A stretch of 64,000 nt of DNA, taken from positions 1-64,000 of the forward strand of contig NZ_JAATOT010000005.1 in the NCBI RefSeq assembly GCF_011806455.1, written 5' to 3'. The position numbers were made by a program, and so were the translations under genes. This document shows positions 44,297 through 54,523 of the stretch, piece after piece. Under the pieces are notes generated by a model. The model was not told the DNA's origin. It saw only the letters and a list, made by a program, of their open reading frames with translations, and did no database searches. This DNA is from Celeribacter sp. HF31. GTDB taxonomy: Bacteria > Pseudomonadota > Alphaproteobacteria > Rhodobacterales > Rhodobacteraceae. Position 1 is the stretch's first letter, and every line of letters starts with the position of its first letter.

Positions 44297-44983
44297 ATGC
44301 GCGCACCGATTTCTGTCATTATCCCGACGCTGAACGCGACGCCAAAGCTGCGGGAGACGATGCTGTCCCTGATGGAGGGGCTGGATGCCGGGCTGGTGCG
44401 TGAGTTGATCCTGACGGATGGCGGCTCCACCGATGGGGTGGAGAAAATGGCGGATTTCGTTGGCGCCGAACTGGTGAACGGTGCGCCCGGACGTGGCGCA
44501 CAGCTCAAGCGTGGAGCCGAGGCGGCCCAAGGCGATTGGTTGCTGTTTCTCCATGCCGACACTTGGATGCCGGAGGGCTGGGCCGAGGCGACCGTGCAGC
44601 ATCTCGCGAAATCCTATGATCGCGCGCTGGTCTACCGGCTGTCGTTTCGCGACGCCCAAGGCATGGGACCGAAAGTCACCGCAGGCTGGGCCAACCTGCG
44701 CACGAAACTGTTCGATCTGCCCTATGGCGATCAGGCGCTGTTGATCTCGCGTGAGCTCTACGACGAGATCGGCGGTTTTGCCGAGCTGCCCCTGATGGAA
44801 GACGTCGACATCGCCCGCCGCCTCAAAGGCAGGATCGAACTCAGTCCTTTGTGCGTCCAAACAGACCCATCACGTTACCAAACATCCGGCTGGTGGCGGC
44901 AAGGAGCCCGGAACCTTTGGCGTCTTCTGCGCTATCGGTGCGGGGCCGCCCCAGAGCGCCTCGCACGGGGCTACCGTCCATAA
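44297..44983 (+). CDS. GT2 glycosyltransferase, TIGR04283-type
   Basis: A 228-residue family 2 glycosyltransferase. SVIIPTLNATPKLRETMLSL, LTDGGSTDG and LLFLHADTWMP are typical of the TIGR04283 group annotated in arsenosugar biosynthesis; the C-terminus YQTSGWWRQGARNLWRLLRY matches that group too. No arsenic genes are adjacent, so the precise acceptor is uncertain. Its last 143 bases overlap the 3' end of the convergent ABC-exporter gene, an unusually long antiparallel overlap. Confidence 0.85.
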   Translation: MRAPISVIIPTLNATPKLRETMLSLMEGLDAGLVRELILTDGGSTDGVEKMADFVGAELVNGAPGRGAQLKRGAEAAQGDWLLFLHADTWMPEGWAEATVQHLAKSYDRALVYRLSFRDAQGMGPKVTAGWANLRTKLFDLPYGDQALLISRELYDEIGGFAELPLMEDVDIARRLKGRIELSPLCVQTDPSRYQTSGWWRQGARNLWRLLRYRCGAAPERLARGYRP

Positions 44984-46808
44984 CAGTGCGCCCGTCGGCG
45001 TATTGCAGACGATAGAGATCGGCATAAAGCCCGCCACGCGCGAGCAATTCGTCGTGCGTACCCTCGTCCACCACGCGGCCCTTGTCCATCACAACGATCT
45101 TGTCCGCGTTACGAATGGTCGAGAGACGATGCGCGATCACCAAAGTGGTGCGGCCTTTCGACAGCTCTTCGAGCGCGTTCTGCACGATCTTCTCGGATTG
45201 CGCATCCAGCGCCGAAGTGGCCTCGTCCAAAAGCAACACCGGCCGGTCGCGCAACACGGCGCGGGCGATGGCGACACGCTGACGCTGGCCGCCCGACAGA
45301 CCCGATCCGCGCGGGCCGACAGGGGTATCGAGGCCCTGATCCAGACGGCTGGCGAAGTCCTCGACATGGGCGGCTTTGAGCGCGGCAGTGAGCTTGGCCG
45401 CGTTGGCCTCGCTGCCCATGAGCACATTATCCCGCAGGCTTTCGTCGAACAAAAGCGCATCCTGCGACACCACAGAATAGAGCCCGCGCAAGTCTGTCAG
45501 GTCCAGTTTCGTGGTCGGGACGCCGCCAATGCTGATCTGACCTTTGACCGGGTCCGCGAGGCGGGTCATCAGGTGAAACAGTGTTGATTTGCCGGCGCCG
45601 GACGCACCGACAAGCGCGGTGGTCTTGCCCGCCTGCGCCGTAAACGTCGTGCCGCGCAGCACCGGCGAGTCGGCATAGGCGAATTCGACATTCTCAAACC
45701 GAATGTCCGCGGCCGTTGGTTTGACGGGCAGGGCGATAGGTTTGGCGGGGCTGGTGATGCCCGGGCGCTCGGCAAAGATGGCATAAAGCCGTTCGAGCGA
45801 GGCCCGTGCGGCCTGCCAGGCGCCCGACACGTTGCCGAGACGCCGCAAGGGTTCAAAGACCAAGGCCATGGCGGTGAAAAACGACATGAATTCGCCGACC
45901 GTCTTGGTGCCGTCGATGATCTGTTGCCCGCCGTAAAGCAGCACCCCGAAAAAGCCCATTCCCGCGACCAGATCCATCAGTGCGGGAATGCCCGCCTGAC
46001 CGGCGTCGGATTTGATCTGGGCGCCGACGAGATGGGACATTTCATCTTCGAACCGGCTGGCTTCGCGGCGCTCGGTGCCTGAAAGTTTGATCGTGGTGGC
46101 GCCATGGAAAATCTCGTCCAGACGGGTGGAGACACGGGCAGAGGCCTCGCGCGCGCGCCGTGTTGTGCGTCGCACGAGGTTTTGCAGCACAGTGATCGGC
46201 ACCGCCAACAAGGGCGCGCCCGCAACGGCAATCAACGTCCAGCGCCAATCGGCCGCGATGGCCACAGCCAGAAGCGAGATCAGCGAAATCAAATCGCGGG
46301 CGGCGACGGACAGGACCGTGCTCCAGATCGTGGCGGCGGCGGTGCTGTCGCCGCGGGTGCGTTCGATCAAGGTGCCCGGTGGGTTGTCCTGAAAGAACCG
46401 CCCGTCGAGGGTCAGCATATGGCCGACGAGATCGCCCTGAATCTTGGCCGAGATTTGCTGGCCGATCCGTGACATCAGAACCCGTTGCCCGAAAGAGGCG
46501 AGCGCGCGGAAGGAAAACACACCAAAGACCGCAAGCGCGACCCAGGTGAGCGCGTCGGATTGACCCGCGACCAGCACCTTGTCGAACATCGGTTTGATCA
46601 GATAGGACAGCGCGCCCAGCATCGCGCCTTCGATCGCCATCAGGATCAGCGCGAGAAGGATAAAACCCAGATGCGCCTTGAGATAATCGCGCCAGAGCCA
46701 GCGGATCAGAACCCGCGACTCCGTTTCCGGGATGTGCTGCAACCCGCGCCTTTTGGTGGGCGTGTCGCTGGACGATTCGCGCGCGGGGAGAGGCGTTTTC
46801 TCTGTCAT
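44841..46808 (-). CDS. MsbA-type ABC exporter (permease-ATPase)
   Basis: A 655-residue half-transporter: six-helix transmembrane domain (about 45-335) fused to an ATPase domain with Walker A GASGAGKST, signature LSGGQRQR, Walker B VLLLDEATSALD and switch His in VIAHRLST. It resembles lipid A flippase MsbA and related lipid/drug exporters. The start ATG overlaps the phosphatase stop as ATGA. The C-terminal 45 residues after the normal end (LYRLQYADG) are an extension that overlaps the glycosyltransferase gene antisense. Confidence 0.9.
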   Translation of the reverse strand: MTEKTPLPARESSSDTPTKRRGLQHIPETESRVLIRWLWRDYLKAHLGFILLALILMAIEGAMLGALSYLIKPMFDKVLVAGQSDALTWVALAVFGVFSFRALASFGQRVLMSRIGQQISAKIQGDLVGHMLTLDGRFFQDNPPGTLIERTRGDSTAAATIWSTVLSVAARDLISLISLLAVAIAADWRWTLIAVAGAPLLAVPITVLQNLVRRTTRRAREASARVSTRLDEIFHGATTIKLSGTERREASRFEDEMSHLVGAQIKSDAGQAGIPALMDLVAGMGFFGVLLYGGQQIIDGTKTVGEFMSFFTAMALVFEPLRRLGNVSGAWQAARASLERLYAIFAERPGITSPAKPIALPVKPTAADIRFENVEFAYADSPVLRGTTFTAQAGKTTALVGASGAGKSTLFHLMTRLADPVKGQISIGGVPTTKLDLTDLRGLYSVVSQDALLFDESLRDNVLMGSEANAAKLTAALKAAHVEDFASRLDQGLDTPVGPRGSGLSGGQRQRVAIARAVLRDRPVLLLDEATSALDAQSEKIVQNALEELSKGRTTLVIAHRLSTIRNADKIVVMDKGRVVDEGTHDELLARGGLYADLYRLQYADGRTVMDGSPVRGALGRPRTDSAEDAKGSGLLAATSRMFGNVMGLFGRTKD

Positions 46809-47503
46809 GGGAAGGACCGCAACGTTTTGAACGTGCGGGCTTTTTCCTGGTCGTAGCGGGTCAGGAACCACTCGCGGATCGGGATCGGGCCGTTTGTCTC
46901 CACGTCTTTTTCATAGAGGCGCAGGATGTAATCGAGAATGCCGGTTTTCGTGCTTTTGAGATGCATGAACCGCCAGGACAGCATTTTCTTGGCATCCTGG
47001 ATCGACGCGCCTTCGTAATGCAAAAGATAGAGTGCGGATGCCAGCCCGGCGCGATCCGCCCCCGATTTGCAATGGATCAGAAAGGGTTTTTCGAGCGAAG
47101 CCATGAGGTCGATCAACTCGACATATTCCGCCCCGCTGAGCGCCCCGCGTGCGGCCGCCTTGTTCGTGGTCACAAGCGTAATGCCATGCTTTTCGCAGGC
47201 TTGTCGTTCCAACAGGTTAAAGGACACATCCCGTGTGCCTCTGAGCGACAGGATCGTCTTGATCCCCATCTCGGCATAAAGTGCGATCCGTTTCGGAGAG
47301 GGTTGGTTCGACCGCCAGACGCCTGGCGCGATCTCATAGAGATTGGTCCAAAGCCCGCGCAGGAACGCATGATCGAACAGGTGGAAATGCCACATCGCCA
47401 GGCGCCGGGTGCGCGGGGTCGAGACGTCATTGCCGAACTGGCCGACCTCAGCGCGTTCAAGCCTCTTGAACCCTTTTTTCAGCGTCTTGAACATCTGGTC
47501 CAT
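46805..47503 (-). CDS. Dual-specificity/tyrosine phosphatase family protein
   Basis: A 232-residue phosphatase with the catalytic P loop HCKSGADRAG (Cys-x5-Arg) near residue 145. The N-terminal part includes YEIAPGVWRSNQPSPKRI, common in bacterial dual-specificity phosphatases of this type. The start is ATG 47503 or 47494; a longer frame from 47572 lacks a good site. It overlaps the ABC exporter start, so a coupled role, for example in lipid or envelope phosphate chemistry, is possible but unproven. Confidence 0.82.
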   Translation of the reverse strand: MDQMFKTLKKGFKRLERAEVGQFGNDVSTPRTRRLAMWHFHLFDHAFLRGLWTNLYEIAPGVWRSNQPSPKRIALYAEMGIKTILSLRGTRDVSFNLLERQACEKHGITLVTTNKAAARGALSGAEYVELIDLMASLEKPFLIHCKSGADRAGLASALYLLHYEGASIQDAKKMLSWRFMHLKSTKTGILDYILRLYEKDVETNGPIPIREWFLTRYDQEKARTFKTLRSFP

Positions 47504-47662
47504 TCCCAAGAAAGATCGCGTCTCTTTAGCCGTCTTTGCGCATCGGAGCAAGCGAGGCAGGTCAGGTGACATCTGTGCAAGGCCGATGTGCCATCAGATG
47601 CAATTGACGTAGACGCGATGCGGCGTTAGTCGAAAGAGCTTCACAGATTTTCGAGGGTTCTC

Positions 47663-48862
47663 ATGTCGCTTGCCAACGGTCGTCATTATCTTGCCATTCC
47701 GGGTCCCTCCGTGATCCCCGATCCCGTGTTGCAGGCGATGCATCGCCCCGCGCCGAACATCTACACCGGCGAATTGGTCGAGCTGACCCACGGTCTGATC
47801 CCCGATCTCAAGACCATTGCCGGGACCTCTGGCGATGTGGCGCTTTATATCACCAATGGTCATGGCCTTTGGGAAGCCTCTCTCACCAACATGATCTCGC
47901 GCGGGGACAAGGTTCTGGTCTGTGTGACCGGCAATTTTGGCCACGGCTGGGCCGATGTTGCGGCGCGTCTGGGCGCCAATGTGGAAATTCTCGACTTCGG
48001 CAAACAGGCCCCGGTTGATCCGGCCCGCCTCGAAGCGGCTTTGAAGGCTGACACCGCACATGAGATCAAAGTGGTGCTCGCCACCCATGTCGACACAGCC
48101 ACCTCTGTGCGCAACGACATCGCGTCGATCCGCAAGGCCATCGACGCCGCCGGGCACCCTGCGGTTTTCGGGGTCGATTCCATTGCGTCCCTCGGCTGTG
48201 ACCGGTTCGAAATGGACGCCTGGGGTGTCGATGTGATGATTGCCGCCTCGCAAAAGGGGCTGATGACGCCTCCGGGCATGGGCTTTGTCTGGTTCTCGGA
48301 AAAGGCCCGTCAGGAGGGGATGGGCAATGATCTGCGCACGCCCTACTGGGACTGGGAAACGCGTGCCAAGCCGGTGCATCTATACGAATATTTCGATGGC
48401 ACGCCGCCGACGCATCATCTCTATGGCCTGCGTCAGGCGGTTTCGATGATCCTGGACGAAGGTCTGGAAAACGTCTGGGCCCGGCACGAAACGCTGGCGC
48501 GGGCCTATTGGGCCGCCTTTGATGCATGGGGCCAGGGCGGCGCTTTGCGTCTCAACATTGCCGATCCCGCCTATCGCTCGCATGCGGTGTCGACGCTCAG
48601 CCTCGGCGCCGGGGACGGCACGCGGCTGCGCACATGGTTGACCGAGCATCTGGGCATCACCTTGGGGATTTCCCTGGGCTTTGGTGGCATCGGGTCGCCC
48701 GAGGCTGACGGCTATTTCCGCATCGGTCACATGGGCCACATCAACGCGCATATGGTGCTGGGCATCATTGGGGCGATGGAAACAGGGTTTACGGCGCTGG
48801 ATATTCCGCATGGCGAAGGCGGCTCTGTCGCAGCGGCCAAGCTCTTGGCCAGCCGAGTGTAA
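47663..48862 (+). CDS. Alanine/serine-glyoxylate-type aminotransferase
   Basis: A 399-residue fold-type I class V aminotransferase. HYLAIPGPSVIPDPVLQAM opens it; THVDTATSVRNDI and the PLP lysine in MIAASQKGLMTPPG are characteristic of serine-glyoxylate, alanine-glyoxylate and related aminotransferases. It probably moves amino groups to glyoxylate in C1/glyoxylate metabolism. Monocistronic, with a short terminator right after the stop. Confidence 0.88.
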   Translation: MSLANGRHYLAIPGPSVIPDPVLQAMHRPAPNIYTGELVELTHGLIPDLKTIAGTSGDVALYITNGHGLWEASLTNMISRGDKVLVCVTGNFGHGWADVAARLGANVEILDFGKQAPVDPARLEAALKADTAHEIKVVLATHVDTATSVRNDIASIRKAIDAAGHPAVFGVDSIASLGCDRFEMDAWGVDVMIAASQKGLMTPPGMGFVWFSEKARQEGMGNDLRTPYWDWETRAKPVHLYEYFDGTPPTHHLYGLRQAVSMILDEGLENVWARHETLARAYWAAFDAWGQGGALRLNIADPAYRSHAVSTLSLGAGDGTRLRTWLTEHLGITLGISLGFGGIGSPEADGYFRIGHMGHINAHMVLGIIGAMETGFTALDIPHGEGGSVAAAKLLASRV

Positions 48863-48863
48863 T

Positions 48864-48890
48864 GAGGTGGCCTTCGGGCCCCTTTTTCTT
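48864..48890 (+). terminator. Terminator after aminotransferase gene
   Basis: AGGtGGCC-ttcg-GGCCcCTT followed by TTTCTT. The UUCG tetraloop and a T-rich tail lie two bases after the stop codon. Confidence 0.65.
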
Positions 48891-49010
48891 CTCGTGTGAC
48901 CTGCCCTTCCAGCATGTGAGGCGCAGGGCTTCGACCTCTCTCCCATGCGTTAACCTTAATCAGATTAATCTTAATGCGAGCTGAGGGGGCGTGGTGCAAA
49001 GCGTCGGCCG

Positions 49011-50114
49011 TTACCCCAGATCCGCAAGCGCCAGAGGCAGGCGCTCCGCGAAAATCTCGATCTCTGCCGGCAGCCCGACAGAGACGCGGATGCAGCGATC
49101 CAGCGGAGCTACACCGGGCATGCGGACAAAGACACCGTGGCTGTCCAGCGCCTTTACAAGCGCCCGCGCATGGTCGCCATCGCGCCCACAATCCATCGTG
49201 ACGAAATTCGTGGCCGACGGAAGCGGGGTCAAACCCACAGAATGTGCGATTTGTGCAAGTCTTTCGCGGCCTTGTGTAACCTTTTCGATGGTCTCGGACA
49301 GATACTCCTGATCCGCAAACGCCGCCAAAGCCCCCGTCTGTGCCACGCGGTTGACGCCAAAATGGTTGCGAATTTTGTCAAAGCTCATGGCCACATCGCG
49401 ATGCGCGATACCATAGCCGACACGGGCGCCCGCCATACCATAAGCCTTTGAAAAGGTGCGGAAGCGGATGACGCGGGCATTCGAAGTGTCGAGCGCGGGG
49501 CGCGTGTTCTGCGGGGCGAATTCGGTATAGGCCTCGTCCAAAATCAGCAGACAGCCTTCCGGCACAGCGTCAATCATGGCCTGCACGGTTTCTGCCGAAT
49601 GCACCGATCCCATCGGATTGTTCGGATTGGACAAGTAAACCAGTTTGGCGCCGACCTCTTTGGCCTTGGCGATCAACGCCTCGGGATCCTCATAATAGCC
49701 CTTATAGGGCACAGTATGCAGCACCCCGCCAAAGCCCGCGACATGGTAGTTGAACGTCGGATAAGACCCCGCCGAGGTGACCACCGCATCGCCCGGACCG
49801 ACATAGAGCCGGACCAGATTGCCCAGAAGGCCGTCGATGCCTTCGCCCACGGTGATCTCATCTGCGTCTAGGCTATGGTGCGCAGCCAAAGCCAGTCGCA
49901 AATTGCGATTTTCCGGTTCGCCATATTTCCAGACCCCGCTCAGACTGTCGGCCATCGCCTCCAAGGCCTTCGGAGAGGGTCCAAAGGACAGCTCATTTGC
50001 GCCCAGACGGACGTCAAAGGCGGCACCACGCAGCTCTTCCATCCGCTCGGGCGCGACGAAAGGCACGGTGGCAGGCAGGGATTGAGCGAGCGGGGTTTGG
50101 CGCGTGTCTGTCAT
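49011..50114 (-). CDS. HisC-like class I/II aminotransferase
   Basis: A 367-residue PLP aminotransferase related to histidinol-phosphate aminotransferase. RLGANELSFGPSPKALEAM, YLSNPNNPMGS, ILDEAYTEFAP and the PLP lysine in FRTFSKAYGMAGARVGYG are present. As HisC or aromatic aminotransferase it would transfer amino groups between 2-oxoglutarate and imidazole-acetol phosphate or aromatic keto acids. No other his genes are nearby, so aromatic or general specificity is possible. Start at ATG 50114 (MTDTRQTP); a longer frame is leader antisense to the enoyl-CoA hydratase. Confidence 0.85.
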   Translation of the reverse strand: MTDTRQTPLAQSLPATVPFVAPERMEELRGAAFDVRLGANELSFGPSPKALEAMADSLSGVWKYGEPENRNLRLALAAHHSLDADEITVGEGIDGLLGNLVRLYVGPGDAVVTSAGSYPTFNYHVAGFGGVLHTVPYKGYYEDPEALIAKAKEVGAKLVYLSNPNNPMGSVHSAETVQAMIDAVPEGCLLILDEAYTEFAPQNTRPALDTSNARVIRFRTFSKAYGMAGARVGYGIAHRDVAMSFDKIRNHFGVNRVAQTGALAAFADQEYLSETIEKVTQGRERLAQIAHSVGLTPLPSATNFVTMDCGRDGDHARALVKALDSHGVFVRMPGVAPLDRCIRVSVGLPAEIEIFAERLPLALADLG

Positions 50115-50214
50115 GCCGGCTTTCCTGCCCCAAAGCGCGGGGGCGCGCAAGCGCCGCAACGTCAGACATGACGGATTTGCGCGTGTTGATAATGTGGGCG
50201 CAGGAGGACCCGCC

Positions 50215-50997
50215 ATGACCGTCACGCTCGAGATCAAAGACCACATCGCCCATCTGACCCTCAACCGTCCCGACAAGATGAATGCGGTGACGGAAGAGAT
50301 GATCGCCGATCTTCTGGCACGCGTGGCGGAGATTGCCGCCTCAAATGCCCGTGTCGTTTTGCTCTCGGGCGCGGGTAAGGCCTTTTGCGCAGGCCTTGAT
50401 ACCTCGAACTTCCAACGCTTTCTGTCCGAGGATTTGGACCAACTCGTGATGGAGCGCACCCACGGGGATTGCAACGCGTTCCAAGCCTTTTCTCTGGCGC
50501 TTTACGACCTGCCGATCCCGGTGATCGCGGCGATCCACGGCCCCTGTTTCGGCGCTGGCATGCAGCTGGCTATCGCCGCCGACATCCGCATCGCAAGCTC
50601 AGAAGCCCAACTGTCGATCATGGAGATGAAATGGGGACTGATCCCCGACATGGGAGGCATGATGCTCTTCCCGCGCGTGCTGAGATCAGATGTGCTGCGG
50701 GCTCTGACATATACCAATGACATTGTTCCTGCTGACCGGGCGGTCGAGCTGGGGCTCGTCACCGAAGTGGCCGAAGATGCGCACACGCGCGCCTTGGAGA
50801 TGGCCACCACCATTGCAAGCAAAAGCCCGTCGGCGATGCGCGCCGCCAAGCGGTTGATCGGCGTGGCAGAGACCTCGCAGGATCGCGCGCATATCCTCAT
50901 GGAGGAAAGCCGCGAACAGCGGGCGCTGATCGGCACGAAAGACCAGATGGAAAGCGTCATGGCACAAATGCAGGGCCGCGCGGCTCATTATGACTGA
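50215..50997 (+). CDS. Enoyl-CoA hydratase/isomerase (crotonase) family protein
   Basis: A 260-residue crotonase-fold enzyme. The oxyanion-hole segments LSGAGKAFCAGLDT and IHGPCFGAGMQLAIAADIRIAS are present, and the second catalytic region is EMKWGLIPDMGGM. It probably hydrates or isomerises an enoyl-CoA; substrate unknown. CAGGAGG nine bases before ATG 50215 sets the start. Head-to-head with the aminotransferase gene. Confidence 0.86.
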   Translation: MTVTLEIKDHIAHLTLNRPDKMNAVTEEMIADLLARVAEIAASNARVVLLSGAGKAFCAGLDTSNFQRFLSEDLDQLVMERTHGDCNAFQAFSLALYDLPIPVIAAIHGPCFGAGMQLAIAADIRIASSEAQLSIMEMKWGLIPDMGGMMLFPRVLRSDVLRALTYTNDIVPADRAVELGLVTEVAEDAHTRALEMATTIASKSPSAMRAAKRLIGVAETSQDRAHILMEESREQRALIGTKDQMESVMAQMQGRAAHYD

Positions 50998-51018
50998 GCC
51001 TGTGTTTCCTTTGTTGCT

Positions 51019-51133
51019 CTAAAGCGTTTTTCAAAAAACTTGAGGCACTCAATTTTTGAAAAACGCAGCAAGATCAATTCAGTGTCGCAACGTTTTTCGC
51101 TCAATCTGATTCAGATTAAACGAAAAACGCTTT
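51019..51133. repeat. REP-like palindromic intergenic element
   Basis: The spacer has outer arms AAAGCGTTTTTC (51021-51032) and GAAAAACGCTTT (51122-51133), with two more inner copies of GAAAAACG/CGTTTTTC at about 51058-51066 and 51091-51098, and the phrase ctgattcagattaaac before the last arm. This matches a type of alphaproteobacterial interspersed palindrome ending in gattcagattaaacgnnnnnngctt that I know from the group. It could fold into a long hairpin. Confidence 0.6.
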
Positions 51134-51180
51134 AAATACTCAAAAGGCCCGCCGGTGTGGCGAGCCTTTCATGAGTATTT
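51134..51180. terminator. Bidirectional terminator, crotonase and valS genes
   Basis: AAATACTCA...TGAGTATTT flanks an inner stem AAAGGCcCGCC-ggtgt-GGCGaGCCTTT. The whole 47-base hairpin has A/T tails on both sides and lies 16 bases after the valS stop, so it can serve both convergent genes. Confidence 0.7.
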
Positions 51181-51196
51181 TCAACTGCAATGAAGA

Positions 51197-54100
51197 TCAG
51201 GCAATCTCGGAGAGGCGCGCGAGTGCGGCCTTGAGTTTGCCCTCTTCTTCTTCGCGGGCGCTGAGGTTTTCCTGTGCTTCGGCGACGACCTCTTCGGGTG
51301 CGCTTTCGACGAATTTCGGGTTGTTCAACCGACCGCGCAACCCGCCCAGTTCCTTGGCCAATTTGCCCAGAGCTTTTTCCAGCCGCGCCTTTTCCTCAGC
51401 GATGTCGATCACGCCTTCGAGGGGCAGGGCGAAGGTGCCGCCCGCGACAGAAATCGTGATCGCGCCTTTCGGCATTGGGCCTTCGTAGAGGCTGTCGAGG
51501 CGCGCGAGTTTCATGATCATCGCTTCGTTGTTGGCCCAGGCGGTTTTGCCCGCCTCGTTCAGTTCGACCTGCACCATCGGGATTTTGAGACCCGCAGGCA
51601 CATGCACCTCGGCGCGCGAGGACCGGATGGATTCGATCAGATCGATCACCCAGTTCATCTCCGCATCGGCCTCCGCATCGATCAGATCGGAGGACAGCTC
51701 CGGCCAATCGGTCAGCGCCAGCATCCCGCGACCCGGTTTGACCGTGCCCCAGAGCTCTTCGGTGATGAAGGGCATGATCGGGTGCAACATGATCAAAGCC
51801 TGGTCGAGGACCCAGCCCATGGTTTGACGGGTTTCGGCTTTGGTCGCCTCATCGCCGTCGTAGAACAGCGGTTTCGACAGTTCGACATACCAGTCGCAGA
51901 GCTTGCCCCAGACGAAGGCATAGAGCGCGTTTGCAGCGTCGTTGAACCGGTATTCTTCGAAGGCGGTGTTGACCTCAGAGAGCACCTTGGCGGTTTCACC
52001 GATGATCCATTTGTTCACCGTCGCGCTGGGCGTCGGTGTGAGGCCCGGCTCATAGGCCTCGAAGACCTCGTTCATCTCGGCAAAACGCGCGGCGTTCCAG
52101 ATCTTTGTGGTGAAGTTCCGATAGCCTTTGATGCGGTCCACGGAGAGTTTGAGCACACCGCCGATGGAGGCCATGGAGGCATTGGTAAAGCGCAGCGCAT
52201 CGGCGCCGTATTCGTCGATGATCTCCAGCGGGTCGATGACGTTGCCGGTGGTTTTCGACATCTTCTTGCCCTTCTCGTCGCGGACGAGCTGGTGCAGGTA
52301 GATGGTGTGGAACGGCACTTCGTTCACCACGGCAAGCTGCATCATCATCATCCGGGCGACCCAGAAGAACAGGATGTCAAAGCCGGTGACCAAGACATCG
52401 GTCGGGAAGTATTTCGACGTGCTCTCGTCCCAGTTCGGCCAGCCGAGCGTGCCGATGGGCCAGAGGCCGGAGGAGAACCAGGTGTCGAGCACGTCCGCAT
52501 CGCGCCAGACCGGGTAGACCAGTTTGGTCGGGTCCTGGGTGACGTTATACTGCGCGAGACCCTCGGCGAAGGCTTCGATGCCTTCCTGACGATCCGCGAC
52601 CTCGATGACGCGGCAATGGTTCAGCGGCGTCGGCAGACTGTCCATATCGGCGAAGAATTTCGCGTGCACGGCGTCGAAATCGGAGGCGCAGTGGTGGACG
52701 GAACCGGCGTGCAACATGCCGCCCTCTGTCAGAAGGCGCATGAGTTCGACCTCATCCAGCGCGCCGTCGCCTTCGTCATCCTTGAAGTTCGGCGCGGAGA
52801 GATCGAGCCCGTACCAGACCGGGATTTGATGCCCCCACCAGAGCTGACGCGAAATGCACCAGGGTTCGATGTTCTCCAACCAATGGTAATAGGTCTTCTC
52901 ACCGCTTTCCGGCATGATTTTGGTCTTGCCAGAGCGGACAGCGTCCAGAGCGGGACCCACGACTTTTTCGGCGTCCACATACCATTGGTCGGTCAGCATC
53001 GGTTCGATCACGACCTTGGAGCGGTCGCCAAAGGGCTGCATGATCGGTTTGTCTTCGACGTAGGGGACGGTCTCGGTGACCTCGGACTCAGTGCCGTCTT
53101 CGTCTTTGACCTTTTTCGTGATGGTCGTCATCACGGCGAGACCTTCGTCGCTGATCTCTTCGACCACGGCCTTACGCGCCTCGAAACGGTCAAGACCGCG
53201 CAGATGATCCGGAACGAGGTTGATCGTGTCGACTTCGGCCTCGGTAAACGGTTTGCCCGCGAGGATTTCAGCCGCCAAAACAGCGCTGTCCTCATAGGAC
53301 AACCCATCCGCGCGCATCGCGCCTTTGGTGTCCATCAGGCGATACATCGGCAAGCCGCCGCGTTTCGCCACCTGATAGTCGTTGAAATCATGCGCGCCGG
53401 TGATCTTCACAGCCCCCGAGCCAAAATTCATATCCGGGTAGTCGTCGGTGATGATCGGGATCAGACGACGGTGCTCTTTCGGCCCGACCGGGATTTCACA
53501 GAGCTTGCCGACGATGGGCGCGTAACGTGCGTCATCCGGGTGCACGGCCACCGCACCATCGCCCAGCATGGTCTCGGGCCGCGTCGTGGCGATGGAGATG
53601 TAGTCGCGCTCCTCGGAGAACACGACACTGCCGTCCTCGTCCTTCTCGACATAGGTGTAGGTTTCGCCGCCCGCGAGCGGGTATTTGAAGTGCCACATGT
53701 GACCGGCGACTTCGATGTTCTCAACCTCGAGATCGGAAATCGCGGTTTCGAAATGCGGGTCCCAGTTCACAAGCCGTTTGCCGCGATAAATCAAACCCTT
53801 GTCGTACATGTCGACAAAAACCTTGATCACCGCATCATGGAAATTCGGGCTGTTTTCATGGCCGATGCGCGGGTCCCCCGGCGCGCCGGCCATAGTGAAG
53901 GCATTGCGCGACCAGTCACAGCTAGAGCCGAGGCGTTTGAGCTGGTTGATGATCGTGGCACCGTATTTGCCCTTCCACTCCCAGACCTTCTCGATGAAAG
54001 CCTCGCGGCCCAATTCGGCGCGCGACGGCTGGCCGGTTTTGGCAAGCTCTTTTTCGACCATCAACTGTGTCGCGATGCCCGCATGGTCCTGACCCGGCTG

Positions 54101-54334
54101 CCACAAAGTGTCAAAGCCGCGCATCCGGTGCCAGCGCACGAGGATGTCCTGAATGGTGTTGTTGAACGCATGGCCGACGTGCAGCGCGCCCGTCACATTT
54201 GGCGGCGGGATCATGATGGTAAAGGTTTCGTCGCGGCTCTTGTTGGCCCCGGCCTTGAAGGCGCCTGCCTTTTCCCATTCCGCATAGATGCGGGCTTCCG
54301 CCTCATGTGCGTCGAATGTCTTTTCCATCGCCAT
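51197..54334 (-). CDS. valS: Valyl-tRNA synthetase
   Basis: A 1045-residue class I aminoacyl-tRNA synthetase. The HIGH motif is [14 protein letters not shown] near residue 40, the KMSKS loop is [14 protein letters not shown] near 690, editing-domain sequence [19 protein letters not shown] lies between, and the C-terminal coiled coil ([19 protein letters not shown]) is present. Length is normal for the group, with an acidic insert around residues 410-440 ([14 protein letters not shown]). Start at ATG 54334, with a second ATG six bases on. Confidence 0.97.
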   Translation of the reverse strand: MAMEKTFDAHEAEARIYAEWEKAGAFKAGANKSRDETFTIMIPPPNVTGALHVGHAFNNTIQDILVRWHRMRGFDTLWQPGQDHAGIATQLMVEKELAKTGQPSRAELGREAFIEKVWEWKGKYGATIINQLKRLGSSCDWSRNAFTMAGAPGDPRIGHENSPNFHDAVIKVFVDMYDKGLIYRGKRLVNWDPHFETAISDLEVENIEVAGHMWHFKYPLAGGETYTYVEKDEDGSVVFSEERDYISIATTRPETMLGDGAVAVHPDDARYAPIVGKLCEIPVGPKEHRRLIPIITDDYPDMNFGSGAVKITGAHDFNDYQVAKRGGLPMYRLMDTKGAMRADGLSYEDSAVLAAEILAGKPFTEAEVDTINLVPDHLRGLDRFEARKAVVEEISDEGLAVMTTITKKVKDEDGTESEVTETVPYVEDKPIMQPFGDRSKVVIEPMLTDQWYVDAEKVVGPALDAVRSGKTKIMPESGEKTYYHWLENIEPWCISRQLWWGHQIPVWYGLDLSAPNFKDDEGDGALDEVELMRLLTEGGMLHAGSVHHCASDFDAVHAKFFADMDSLPTPLNHCRVIEVADRQEGIEAFAEGLAQYNVTQDPTKLVYPVWRDADVLDTWFSSGLWPIGTLGWPNWDESTSKYFPTDVLVTGFDILFFWVARMMMMQLAVVNEVPFHTIYLHQLVRDEKGKKMSKTTGNVIDPLEIIDEYGADALRFTNASMASIGGVLKLSVDRIKGYRNFTTKIWNAARFAEMNEVFEAYEPGLTPTPSATVNKWIIGETAKVLSEVNTAFEEYRFNDAANALYAFVWGKLCDWYVELSKPLFYDGDEATKAETRQTMGWVLDQALIMLHPIMPFITEELWGTVKPGRGMLALTDWPELSSDLIDAEADAEMNWVIDLIESIRSSRAEVHVPAGLKIPMVQVELNEAGKTAWANNEAMIMKLARLDSLYEGPMPKGAITISVAGGTFALPLEGVIDIAEEKARLEKALGKLAKELGGLRGRLNNPKFVESAPEEVVAEAQENLSAREEEEGKLKAALARLSEIA

Positions 54335-54523
54335 CTTATGTCTCGCTCAGTCGGATTTCGTTCGGTTCTTTTCGTCTCGCGATGTTTAGCCTGTGCGACA
54401 GTGAAGGAAAAGGGCGAAAGACCGCGCGCGCTTTGGCGGAAAGGTCTCGCGAAGGCTTGAAATTTGACCTGATGTTAACGGCTGTCGTGCAAACAACTCC
54501 TCGGAAGAAGAGAGGAGAGCCCC

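Noticed and set aside
51602-54460. 952-codon open frame antisense to valS
   Set aside because: It mirrors the valS codons exactly, has no start site or family similarity and results from high GC with few stop codons.
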